Assembly (NCBI GenBank): GCA_963815475.1
Contig: CAWFHD010000003.1
Location: forward strand, 5,890,001-5,954,000
Source: Sulfopaludibacter sp963815475
GTDB taxonomy: Bacteria > Acidobacteriota > Terriglobia > Bryobacterales > Bryobacteraceae
Length of the DNA: 64,000 bases
Direction of reading: 5' to 3'
Every line of letters begins with the position of its first letter. Within the stretch, counting starts at the first letter, position 1. The notes beneath the pieces are model-generated. The model was not told where the DNA came from, made no database searches, and saw only the letters and a program-made list of their open reading frames with translations. The translations under genes and the position numbers were made by a program. Of the stretch, positions 37,058 to 45,600 are shown in pieces.

Positions 37058-37726
37058 ATGAGGATACTTCTCCTCGCCTCAGAGAACAATGCTGCCGCTT
37101 ACCTTCGAAAAGGGCTAATGGAAAATGGGTTCGCGGTGGATATCGCACCGCGGGCTAACGACGGCACGGCTTGGACGAACCAGGCTAATTACGACCTGCT
37201 GGTCTGCGATGGCGTGGCACGGACAGAGGGATTCCAGGCGCTAATGGGCGGCGGAAGCCGGCCCCCGGTGCTCTTCCTCGCATCGCATGAGAGTGTCGCG
37301 GAATCGGCATCGGGCAACTCCCTGACAAGACCATTCGGGTTCTCCGACTTCCTCACGCGCATCCGCTCGATCCTGCATTTTGGGCCGGGCAGCATCCAGG
37401 AGTCTCTGGCGGTTGCGGATTTGAGAATTGACCTTGTGCGTCAGCGGGCTTCCCGCGGAGGAGGCCGCCTGGACCTGACACCTAAGGAATTCCTGCTGCT
37501 TTCCCTGCTGATGCGGAAGACCGGGAACATCCTGTCGCGGGCGATCATTGCAGACCAGGTCTGGGATATCAATTTCGAGAGCAATACGAACTTCGTGGAC
37601 GTCCACATCCGTCGATTGCGAGCAAAGGTCGACGACCCGTATGCCAAAAAGCTGATCCACACGGTTCGCGGCAAGGGATATGTCTTGGAAGACCGTGGGG
37701 TCGGCGGCGCCGGAATTGTGGCCTGA
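37058..37726 (+). CDS. OmpR/PhoB-type response regulator with degenerate receiver domain
   Basis: A 222-residue protein. The receiver domain keeps Asp51 (YDLLVCDG) but lacks the paired acidic residues at the start (LLLASEN instead of LLVEDD), and the conserved Lys is Arg91 (TRPFGF). Phosphorylation by the normal route is therefore doubtful. Residues ~125-215 are a complete winged-helix DNA-binding domain (LDLTPKEFLLLSLLMRKTGN, VDVHIRRLRAKVDDP, IHTVRGKGYVLE). No kinase gene is adjacent, so it is an orphan. GGGGGA before the ATG supports the start. Confidence 0.88.
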   Translation: MRILLLASENNAAAYLRKGLMENGFAVDIAPRANDGTAWTNQANYDLLVCDGVARTEGFQALMGGGSRPPVLFLASHESVAESASGNSLTRPFGFSDFLTRIRSILHFGPGSIQESLAVADLRIDLVRQRASRGGGRLDLTPKEFLLLSLLMRKTGNILSRAIIADQVWDINFESNTNFVDVHIRRLRAKVDDPYAKKLIHTVRGKGYVLEDRGVGGAGIVA

Positions 37727-37729
37727 GCG

Positions 37730-39355
37730 CTACTCCGGCAGCCCGTAAACGAACAGCGCATGTCCCGCCGCGATGGCGACACGCTGCTTGCCGTCGATTT
37801 CAAAAGCGATGGGCCCGGCGGCGGCCGTTCCACCCACTCCCGCCTTCCAGAGCAGCGCTCCCGTGCGGGCATCGAGGGCTTGGAAATAGCCTTCGCGTCC
37901 GCCTGTGAAGAGCAGGTCCGTCGCCGTGGTTAGAAGGCCTGAGTCAGTCACATCGGTCATTTCGAATTTCCACTTTTTCTGCCCGGTGTGGACGTCGATC
38001 GCCAGCACGGCGCCATGGCCGGTGGCTTCGGTCCAGGTGTTGATAGGAGCGCCACGCAAGGAAGGACTGGGCGCTCCGGGAATCGGCGACATCGGCTGGC
38101 CGCCCATGAAGCGCTGTCCCGGCCGGTATTCGTTCTGTTCGCTGAGGAAGATCGATCCGTAGCCCTCCCAGGTCGACACGTAAAACAGCCCGGTGCGCGG
38201 GCTGTAGGACGGGGAATACCAGTTGGTTCCGCCCTGAACGCCGGGATAGACGGGAGTGCCCGGCGGCTGTGGAGTGAGTTTAGGTCTGCCGCTGTCATCC
38301 AGCCCGCTGGCCCAAGTTACTTTCACGAAGGGATGGCCGGATAGGAACTGCCCGTTGGTCCGGTCGAGCACGTAAAAGAAGCCGTTGCGATTCGCCCAGA
38401 GCATCACCTTACGCTGCTTGCCGTCCCACGTGATGTCCGCCAATACCGGCACCTGCACCGAGTCATAGTCGTACGGATCGTTCGGAGTGAATTGGAAATG
38501 CCACTTCAGTTTGCCGGTATCGGCATCCAGGGCCACGGCCGAATCGGAGTACAGATTGGCGCCCGGGCGCTGCGAGGGGTTCCAATCCGGCCCAGGGTTG
38601 CCGATGCCCCAGTACGTGAGGTTCAATTCGCGATCGTAGGAGCCGGTCATCCAGACGGATGCGCCGCCGTGCTGCCAGGAATCGTCGGAAGGCCAAGTGC
38701 CGTGCCCGGGTTCGCCGGGGCCGGGGATGGTGTAGAAGCGCCAAGCCTCCTTGCCGGTCTTCGCGTCGTAGGCGGCAATAAATCCGCGGATTCCATACTC
38801 TCCACCGGCAACACCGACCAATACCTTGTCCTTAATTACCAGGGGCGCCAGGGTCATGGTGTAGCCCGCATCAGAATCGGCAACCTTGGTGTTCCATAGT
38901 GGCTTCCCGCTAATAGCGTCGATCGCGATGAGGTGGGCGTCGAGGGTCGCCATGAAAAGCGCCTCTCCGAGAATCGCCAGTCCGCGATTCACCGAGCCGC
39001 AACAGGGCTTCGTATCGAGCGCCGGCCTGTACTGATAGATCCAGAAAGGGCGGCCGGTGCGACCATCGAGGGCGACTACGTCGTTGGGCGGCTGCGTGAG
39101 GTACATGATGCCATTCACCACCAGCGGCGTGGTCTCGAATTTCTGCAGCGAGTCGGCCTGGAACACCCACTTCTGCTCCAGCATTCGAACATTCTGGGGC
39201 GTGATCTGAGTGAGCGTGCTGTAGCGCTGGCTGGCGTAGGAGCCTGAATAGGTCAGCCAGTTCTGGGGCTCCTCGGCGGCGTGCGCCAGACGGTCATCGG
39301 AGACTTGGGCGGACAGCGAAACGCCGGCCAGACACAATAAGGTGAGCGTCCGCAT
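37730..39355 (-). CDS. PQQ-dependent dehydrogenase (methanol/ethanol type, no heme domain)
   Basis: A 541-residue quinoprotein with signal peptide (MRTLTLLCLAGVSLSAQ). Propeller and PQQ-site motifs: NWLTYSGSYASQRYSTLTQI, TKPCCGSVNRGLA (the vicinal Cys pair that stacks on PQQ), WHFQFTPNDPYDYDSVQVPV and NGFFYVLDRTNGQF. The CC pair and N-P-D-Y pattern are typical of alcohol dehydrogenases. No cytochrome domain is fused, unlike the enzyme at 32.3 kb; the gene 1 bp upstream encodes a separate two-heme cytochrome c that probably takes its electrons. Confidence 0.92.
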   Translation of the reverse strand: MRTLTLLCLAGVSLSAQVSDDRLAHAAEEPQNWLTYSGSYASQRYSTLTQITPQNVRMLEQKWVFQADSLQKFETTPLVVNGIMYLTQPPNDVVALDGRTGRPFWIYQYRPALDTKPCCGSVNRGLAILGEALFMATLDAHLIAIDAISGKPLWNTKVADSDAGYTMTLAPLVIKDKVLVGVAGGEYGIRGFIAAYDAKTGKEAWRFYTIPGPGEPGHGTWPSDDSWQHGGASVWMTGSYDRELNLTYWGIGNPGPDWNPSQRPGANLYSDSAVALDADTGKLKWHFQFTPNDPYDYDSVQVPVLADITWDGKQRKVMLWANRNGFFYVLDRTNGQFLSGHPFVKVTWASGLDDSGRPKLTPQPPGTPVYPGVQGGTNWYSPSYSPRTGLFYVSTWEGYGSIFLSEQNEYRPGQRFMGGQPMSPIPGAPSPSLRGAPINTWTEATGHGAVLAIDVHTGQKKWKFEMTDVTDSGLLTTATDLLFTGGREGYFQALDARTGALLWKAGVGGTAAAGPIAFEIDGKQRVAIAAGHALFVYGLPE

Positions 39356-39356
39356 A

Positions 39357-40154
39357 TCAGTTGACTTCTTTCAAGCTGACAAGGTAGGCCAGGAGATCGG
39401 CAAGCTCGTCCGCGGTAAGTTTGTCCCGATAGGACGGCATTGGGGATACCGCAATGACCTTGTATTCGCGGAGATCCGCCTTCATCAGCGAGATAAGGTG
39501 CTCCTGGGCATCGACGAGCTGCACGGAATAGGTATCTTCATTGAGGCGGCGACCGGTGACCACATTCCCGTCGAGGGTGACGGCGCGCACGGAGCGATGC
39601 ATAGGCAGCATGGCCGCGGTGGGATCGAGAAGCGATCGGCGTAGCCTCTCGGGCGTCCGCATGGCGCCGATCTCGCTCAGGTCGGGCGCAAGGCGCGAGC
39701 CCTCTCGGCTGACGCGATGACAGTTCAGGCATCCGCCCTTACCTCGGAAGACGGCTTGGCCGCGGCTGGCGTCTCCGCTTGGCACAACGGTGGAAGCATA
39801 GCCGCCCATCGAGCGGACGTAGGCCACGATCCCTGACAATTCGGCAGGGTCGAACTTATGCGGCGGCATGGCGGTGCCGGGAATGCCGGCCGCGATGACT
39901 CGTCCCAGTTCCTCTTCGGAAGCGGCATGGCGGAATTTTCCACTCCGGAGATCGACGTTGTGTGCGAGGTCCCCGTTGGGCCCGTGGCACGGGACGCAGT
40001 TCGCGGAGTAGATTCGAGAGCCCCGCTCGATATCGGCCTGGCTGTACTGGCCGGCATGCTCCTGGGCTGCCACGGAAGTGACGCAAAGGATCAAAGAACA
40101 GCGTGCCTTCACCCGGGCGGTCCGCGAAAGAGAGGACAGCACTCGCTGAAACAT
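39357..40154 (-). CDS. Two-domain cytochrome c, partner of the PQQ dehydrogenase
   Basis: A 265-residue exported cytochrome with heme motifs CVPCH (C53-H57) and CLNCH (C142-H146). The start at 40154 gives a signal region (VKARCSLILCVTSVAA). GTAMPPHKFDPAELSGIVAY carries the first axial Met. Its C-terminal part (SVRAVTLDGNVVTGRRLNED, SPMPSYRDKLTADELADLLA) resembles the one between the hemes and propeller in the fused enzyme at 32.3 kb. It is 1 bp upstream of the dehydrogenase gene and is its likely electron acceptor. Confidence 0.88.
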   Translation of the reverse strand: MFQRVLSSLSRTARVKARCSLILCVTSVAAQEHAGQYSQADIERGSRIYSANCVPCHGPNGDLAHNVDLRSGKFRHAASEEELGRVIAAGIPGTAMPPHKFDPAELSGIVAYVRSMGGYASTVVPSGDASRGQAVFRGKGGCLNCHRVSREGSRLAPDLSEIGAMRTPERLRRSLLDPTAAMLPMHRSVRAVTLDGNVVTGRRLNEDTYSVQLVDAQEHLISLMKADLREYKVIAVSPMPSYRDKLTADELADLLAYLVSLKEVN

Positions 40155-40252
40155 CTTGCTGGAGATTCTACATGAATCCGATTCCGTTCTGAATCGGGGT
40201 GCTGCGAACTCCGGAACCGCGAGTGTTGTCACCGCCGGAGCCACAGCCTACA

Positions 40253-41557
40253 ATGGACGCTTGCATGAAACTGCCCGATCCCGCCCTGGGAAGGTTTGCG
40301 CCGGTAAACCCGACCCGCCGCGTAGCCTTATACGCCGGTTTCCTATTGATGGCGAGCAGCCCACAGCGGCTGATTGCCAAGCCACGTTACCGTTTCAGCG
40401 GTAAGATTTCCCGGGAAGCGCTGGAGAGTTACCTGGCGCGCTCCATCACCATGCAAGAGCTCTACAAGTCGCCGACGCTGGACGATGATATCCGCATGTT
40501 GAAAAACACGGGCGCCAAGTTTGTGGGCAGATCGCTTTACCTGTGGGGCGGAGACTCGCGAATCAACGACCCAAAGTTTCTCGGGCAGGGTCGAGACATG
40601 GCTGCCAGGATTCATCGAAACGATCCCGACGTGGTCCTGCAATCGGCCCTCTTCGAAATCGTGACGGAGGAGGTTAACAAGGTTCCGATTCCCGCGCTGG
40701 CATTGAAAGAGTTCGGACAAAGTCCTGAGAGCCGTAACTTCGATTACTCGAAGATGCTGTTCCCAAGCAAGCGTTTCATCGATCACTGGCGGCACGGGCA
40801 GTCGGTTCCAGATATTCGCCAGGTGGAAACGAAAATGTGGTTCTTCTTTTTGGCCACTTCTTACGTGGACGCCGGAATCGAAGCCATTCACCTCGGCCAA
40901 TTGGATCTGATCGGCGCGGAGGATCGGGGTTACCGGGAGTGGGCGGAACTCATCAGGCACATTCGCGGCTACGCGGCGAAGAAGGCGCGCCGGCATTACA
41001 TTCTCCTGGATGCGCATGTGCCGAAAGGCGGGCCGGTGGTGGATGGCAAACTCCTCCTGGACTTCCACTCCTTTCCATTGCGCCCGAAAGAGACGCCAGA
41101 TTCGCCGCAGAAAACAGTCCTTGAAGTGGGGTATTCGGATGCGATCTACGGCCGCTCCAACGGTGGTGTAGCGCCCAGCGGGTGGACGTGCGACCACCTT
41201 CCGTATCTGGTGGAATTCGATAACTTCGGGGGCACTCGCAACGCTGGGCAGGCGTCCCAAGCGCGTGGCGCGTCGATTTTTGCATGGGGCTATGACGAGA
41301 TCACATGGTTCGCAAACCAGCCTGAGTCGTATCGGAACGAGTGGCTGCGCTACGCTTGGAACTGGCTCAAGGAACACGACCGCAACGGCTTCCTGGAAAT
41401 GCCGGGCGGTCGCATGTTGACGAATGGGCCCGTGAATCCGAGGTCTGGCGCAAAATCCAACTGGTATTTCGCCAATACCCAATCGCCGGCATGCCCGAAC
41501 GGCTTTAGCCAGGAGGAGACTATCAAAGCAATCTGGGCCGCGGACTCCAACAGATAG
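40253..41557 (+). CDS. Secreted protein of unknown function, possible glycosidase-like barrel
   Basis: A protein of about 434 residues with an N-terminal membrane/signal region (TRRVALYAGFLLMASS). Then YLARSITMQELYKSPTLDDD, FVGRSLYLWGGDSRINDPKF, VDAGIEAIHLGQLDLIG and FDNFGGTRNAGQAS suggest alternating strands and helices of a TIM barrel like sugar-active enzymes. I do not recognise the exact family. Starts at 40253 or 40265 are both possible; I chose 40253 for its GGAG upstream. It is divergent from the cytochrome gene. Confidence 0.65.
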   Translation: MDACMKLPDPALGRFAPVNPTRRVALYAGFLLMASSPQRLIAKPRYRFSGKISREALESYLARSITMQELYKSPTLDDDIRMLKNTGAKFVGRSLYLWGGDSRINDPKFLGQGRDMAARIHRNDPDVVLQSALFEIVTEEVNKVPIPALALKEFGQSPESRNFDYSKMLFPSKRFIDHWRHGQSVPDIRQVETKMWFFFLATSYVDAGIEAIHLGQLDLIGAEDRGYREWAELIRHIRGYAAKKARRHYILLDAHVPKGGPVVDGKLLLDFHSFPLRPKETPDSPQKTVLEVGYSDAIYGRSNGGVAPSGWTCDHLPYLVEFDNFGGTRNAGQASQARGASIFAWGYDEITWFANQPESYRNEWLRYAWNWLKEHDRNGFLEMPGGRMLTNGPVNPRSGAKSNWYFANTQSPACPNGFSQEETIKAIWAADSNR

Positions 41558-41623
41558 CATGGGGTCACGGGCGCACCGCAAGGCATACTTCCGAATCGAT
41601 GCGCCCTGCCGGGAGGGGACAGC

Positions 41624-43012
41624 TCAGAACTTTGCGCCGGCGATTGCCGTGACGGACTTCCAGTAGAACTGAAGGTGTTTGGCAACGGAATCTTCGGGCA
41701 TTCGCTCCTGATCACTGTGCGCGCCGAATCCTTTCAACACATCTTCATCGTCACGCGCGGCTCCAATGCCATAGCACTGCACGCCACGCGCACGCAATTG
41801 CGCCATGTCCGTGGCGCCGGTTCCCATTAGCGGGAGAGTGATTACACCGTATACCTGCTTGAAGGACTCTTCCAGCGCTTTGTAGACGTCGGAAGCAATG
41901 CTGACCGGCGCTCCAGCGGGGCGGGTTGCGGCCCGATTGGGCACAACATCCACGGCAGGATCGTCGATCACTTTTCGCATCAGATCATAAAAGGCCGGCA
42001 TATCTTCATCGGGCAGGGCGCGAATGTCCAGCGTCGCGGTGGCTTCAGAGGGAATCACGTTGCTCTGGAATCCGCCCTGGATGATGTTCGGCGAGATGGA
42101 AGTGTGCAGCATGGAGTAAAGGCCGGGCTCGTTGGCCGCAAGGTACTCGCGAGCACTTGCGGATTTCACCGGGTCGAACAGATCGCGGAAACGAGCGGCG
42201 TCTTCGGGGCTGCTGACCTGCGCCAGTTTCTCAAAGTAGGTGCGGGTGGTGTCGTTGAAGCGCATGGGCGGATCCCAATATGCGATCTTCGCCACTGCCG
42301 CGGAAAGGTGCGCGATGGCATTGCTGCGAGTGGGGCGGGAACCGTGCCCCGAGGGGCCCTTCGCCACGAGACGCGCCCCAGACGGGCGTTTCTCCATCGT
42401 TTGCACTGTCGCGAAGCGAGCCACTCCGCCGCGGCGAACGACACCACCACCTTCGGCGAGGCACCCTTGGGCTTCTATCTCGCTGAAGCGATCGCTGATC
42501 AGATAGCCTATTCCAAGGCCCGAGGCGCTCTCTTCGCCGGCTTCGGAAACGAAAACAACATCGCGATCCAGCCTGGCATTGGTGCGCTTGAGCAAAATCA
42601 TGGTCATCATGGCAGCGAACAGATTGCTCTTATCGTCGAGTGTACCCCGGCCGTAAACGTAACCGCCGTTACGAGTGGCGCTGAAAGGCGGGAAGGTCCA
42701 TTTGGCCGGGTCGATTTTAACCGTGTCGCTATGCCCCATGATGAGGAACGGCTTCTTCGACCCATTGCCCTTGATGCGCGCGATCACGTTGGGCCGGGCG
42801 GGATCTTTGGCTACCTGACTGACTGAAATCCCCTCCGTCTCCAGGGTCTTCCTCACGAATTCAGCTACGCCGGCTTCCGTCGCGGTTGAGTCGATCTGAA
42901 CCAGGGACTGGTAAACACGCATCGCCTCGTCATTGACCTTTGGCCAGTCAATTTGCTGAGCGCTCGCAGGGAACTTGACGATGAGCAGGGCGAGGAAGAA
43001 CGCGTGTCGCAT
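41624..43012 (-). CDS. Exported M20-family metallopeptidase
   Basis: A 462-residue zinc peptidase. The start at 43012 gives the signal peptide MRHAFFLALLIVKFPASAQ. Metal and catalytic motifs: LIMGHSDTVK, GRGTLDDKSNL, EAGEESASGLG, the dimerisation domain after PSGHGSRPT, and the last zinc-ligand His in FGAHSDQERM. M20 enzymes release amino acids from peptides or cleave acylated amino acids. The product is probably periplasmic and takes part in peptide scavenging. Confidence 0.92.
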   Translation of the reverse strand: MRHAFFLALLIVKFPASAQQIDWPKVNDEAMRVYQSLVQIDSTATEAGVAEFVRKTLETEGISVSQVAKDPARPNVIARIKGNGSKKPFLIMGHSDTVKIDPAKWTFPPFSATRNGGYVYGRGTLDDKSNLFAAMMTMILLKRTNARLDRDVVFVSEAGEESASGLGIGYLISDRFSEIEAQGCLAEGGGVVRRGGVARFATVQTMEKRPSGARLVAKGPSGHGSRPTRSNAIAHLSAAVAKIAYWDPPMRFNDTTRTYFEKLAQVSSPEDAARFRDLFDPVKSASAREYLAANEPGLYSMLHTSISPNIIQGGFQSNVIPSEATATLDIRALPDEDMPAFYDLMRKVIDDPAVDVVPNRAATRPAGAPVSIASDVYKALEESFKQVYGVITLPLMGTGATDMAQLRARGVQCYGIGAARDDEDVLKGFGAHSDQERMPEDSVAKHLQFYWKSVTAIAGAKF

Positions 43013-43161
43013 TGGCGTCAGTCTATCGCAAGTCGCTATCGTCAGTGTCGTTCCGCCGGCCGCAGACCTAACCATGTGTCTTCCCAAACGTCCGAGGCGG
43101 CACTCCCCAAAATCAACCGGGAACTTCGCAAAGCTGATTGATTCAGTGGCACTATGAGGAA

Positions 43162-44448
43162 ATGAGACTCCTGAGCATGCTGCTCCTGTGCTCCTGCTGC
43201 TTCGCCCAACAGGACGCGCCGATCTACTTCAGCTTGCCGCCAGTGGACGCGCCAGAGTTGGCGCCGCGCGGGCCTTGGGCGGTGGGAGTCCGCACCGTTG
43301 AGATTGTCAATCCGCGTCAACCGGATATTCTTCGCTTCGACAAAGATTCCGGCAAGGCGCCGCAATACGACCGACCGCTCACCCTTGAGATCTGGTACCC
43401 GGCCACTATTCCGCCGGGCAAGGAAGAGCGCGTCGTTTACGAGAGCGCAATGCCCGGGGCCCCACGGCCGGGTGTTCCGGGCGCATTTCGCTTCTCGGGT
43501 AAAGCACTCCGCGATGCGCCGCCCGTAAGCGGACGGGCCTTTCCTCTCGTGGTGGTATCCCATGGATATCCGGGCTCGCGAACATTCATGAGCTGGCTTA
43601 CCGAGAATCTGGCGTCCAAGGGTTACGTGGTCGCGGCGATCGACCATACGGATTCGGTATTCGGCCAACAGCGCGCGTTCGCCAGCACTCTGCTCAATCG
43701 GGCAGCGGATCAGATTTTTGCGATTGACACGCTGACGGAACGGTCCCACGATTCCGGCGATTTTCTTCACAACGTAATCGATCCTTCCCGGGTGGCCGTG
43801 GTGGGTTATTCCATGGGAGGCTATGGCGCGCTAGCCACTGCCGGAGCCGGCTACAGCAGGCAAGGCGGCGCCGCCAAGGCAATCCCAGGCGGCTACTTCG
43901 ATGGTTGGCTCGCTGATAGCAAGGAGTTCCAGGGGCGCCGCCGGGAGCAGATTAAGGCGCTCGTGGCAATCGCGCCATGGGGCAATCAACCGCCGCAGAA
44001 TAACTGGGATGCCCAGGGGTTGGCCGGCATTCGCATCCCTTCGTTGTTCATTGCGGGAGATCAGGACGATGTTTCGGGGTTCGAACAGGGAACCCGCAAA
44101 GCTTTTAGCGCTGCGGTGAATTCAGAACGATACCTGTTGGTGTTCCAAAATGCGCGCCACAACGTGGGAGGCAATCCGCCGCCTCCAGAAGCCCTTGGTA
44201 ACTTCACGACTCGGGCATTCTTCGATGAGCCCGTTTGGCGTAAGGATCGAATCGCCGCGATCAATCAGCATTTCATCACGGCGTTTCTGGACCTCTACCT
44301 CAAAGGGGACGCATCCCGCCGCGAATACCTGACGCTTCCCGTGAAATCGCCTGCGGGCAACCAGGCCTGGAAAGGCTTTCAACCAAGGTGGGCAGTGGGA
44401 ATGGAGTGGTATCGTTATGCCGCCGGCCAGGAAGGTATTCCCCAATGA
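43162..44448 (+). CDS. Exported alpha/beta hydrolase (PAF-acetylhydrolase/dienelactone-like)
   Basis: A 428-residue hydrolase with a short signal peptide (MRLLSMLLLCSCCFAQ) and TGAGGA before ATG 43162. The nucleophile elbow is GYSMGG (Ser217), with Asp in GDQDD (300-303) and His333 (ARHNVGG), a full catalytic triad. The oxyanion region is VVVSHGYPGSRTF. It is probably a lipase/esterase of the platelet-activating-factor acetylhydrolase-like group. Its last 149 bp overlap the FRG gene on the other strand. Confidence 0.88.
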   Translation: MRLLSMLLLCSCCFAQQDAPIYFSLPPVDAPELAPRGPWAVGVRTVEIVNPRQPDILRFDKDSGKAPQYDRPLTLEIWYPATIPPGKEERVVYESAMPGAPRPGVPGAFRFSGKALRDAPPVSGRAFPLVVVSHGYPGSRTFMSWLTENLASKGYVVAAIDHTDSVFGQQRAFASTLLNRAADQIFAIDTLTERSHDSGDFLHNVIDPSRVAVVGYSMGGYGALATAGAGYSRQGGAAKAIPGGYFDGWLADSKEFQGRRREQIKALVAIAPWGNQPPQNNWDAQGLAGIRIPSLFIAGDQDDVSGFEQGTRKAFSAAVNSERYLLVFQNARHNVGGNPPPPEALGNFTTRAFFDEPVWRKDRIAAINQHFITAFLDLYLKGDASRREYLTLPVKSPAGNQAWKGFQPRWAVGMEWYRYAAGQEGIPQ

Positions 44449-45397
44449 TCCGCGCGCTTACAGCAGCATAGTGCGGAGCGAATCGAACTGCCAGCGCAGG
44501 AAGCGGCGCGAGACCGACGACATCCGGAAAGATCGTGCTGGCGGTGATGTTCAAGGATTCAGCGAGAAACTGCAGCGCTTTGCCTTTACAGGCGCCGTCG
44601 ATGAGGACGCGCTGTACGGGAAATGGCCATTCCACCTCCGGCGGAGCGGCCTCGCCGGTCACTGGTTCGACGCGTTCCGGCATGGTGTCGCCAACCGCCG
44701 CAGCCTGGGTCATCGGGACCGGTACCAACATCGATTCGGCCAGCGCGATTAAGTACGGTGCGTGATCCGAGAAGACGCTGGTGCTCACGGTGTGATGCGC
44801 GAACTGCTGGCGCATTCGCGGTGAGATCTGCGGATCGAGCTCGGCCACGATGTTATCCGGGCGGCGATGGCGAAGGTCCGGCTCCACGGCGGCATTCGCC
44901 GACCGGTCCATGAGCACTCCAAGCGCCGAGTCCCGATAGCGTTGCGTGGTAAAGATGGAGCGGTGGTAATACCAGAGCTCTGCCGTGCTGCCGGGGTTGT
45001 TGGAGCATGCGAAGTAGATGGCCGTCCAGAAATTGCGGGTCCAATCCAGCAGCCGGGTGGGGATTTCGTAATGCTGCATGACGCTGAGGCAGCGCATGTC
45101 GTGGCCGACGTCGATCTGAGCCGGGCTGGGCATATCGTTGTTGCGGTCCGGCAGAACGGTGTAGTGCTTGCGGAAGGCTTCGATGAGCTTGTCTTCAATG
45201 AGCTCGGCCGCCCCGAAAGATTGCGTAGAGAACTCCCGCTGGAATGAGGGTATGAGAGCGCCGAAGTCGCGGGGTTGGCCCCGAAACGACCAATCCGTCG
45301 ACGGACCGTGGAAGCCGGGGCCGTCGAGACGCTCGCAAAGATCGATAAGTTCGGCCACCGATTTCACCGGGCCGGTAGTGATGTGAGATACGTTCAT
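44300..45397 (-). CDS. FRG-domain protein
   Basis: A 365-residue protein. The FRG domain (PF08867) covers about residues 10-230: STDWSFRGQPRDFGALIPSF and MQHYEIPTRLLDWTRNFWTA are its two signature blocks. FRG proteins are widespread, often in mobile or defence regions; biochemical role is unknown. No signal peptide. The C-terminal ~50 residues lie antisense to the hydrolase gene (149-bp overlap); the true stop could be earlier only by mutation, as no other stop exists. No phage or integrase genes surround it. Confidence 0.82.
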   Translation of the reverse strand: MNVSHITTGPVKSVAELIDLCERLDGPGFHGPSTDWSFRGQPRDFGALIPSFQREFSTQSFGAAELIEDKLIEAFRKHYTVLPDRNNDMPSPAQIDVGHDMRCLSVMQHYEIPTRLLDWTRNFWTAIYFACSNNPGSTAELWYYHRSIFTTQRYRDSALGVLMDRSANAAVEPDLRHRRPDNIVAELDPQISPRMRQQFAHHTVSTSVFSDHAPYLIALAESMLVPVPMTQAAAVGDTMPERVEPVTGEAAPPEVEWPFPVQRVLIDGACKGKALQFLAESLNITASTIFPDVVGLAPLPALAVRFAPHYAAVSARIIGEYLPGRRHNDTTPFPLPTLVESLSRPGCPQAISREASGIRGGMRPL

Positions 45398-45600
45398 ACG
45401 CCGTGCGTGAAAGCATTACAACATAGGCCGGGGCATTGGACAAGACCGAAAAACCGAATCGGCATTGCATTTTCCCGACCAGCAAGCGCGCCGTGGAGTT
45501 CGTATCGGAACCAACGCGGCGACTTCTCCGGCCAAAGGGCGGACACACTGCCTGGCCTCGCGTCCATATATACTATTCGTAGTTTGTGGAGGGCAGAGAT

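Noticed and set aside
44300..45397. FRG gene as part of a phage-defence island
   Set aside because: No restriction, toxin, integrase or other defence gene lies nearby; neighbours are ordinary metabolic genes.
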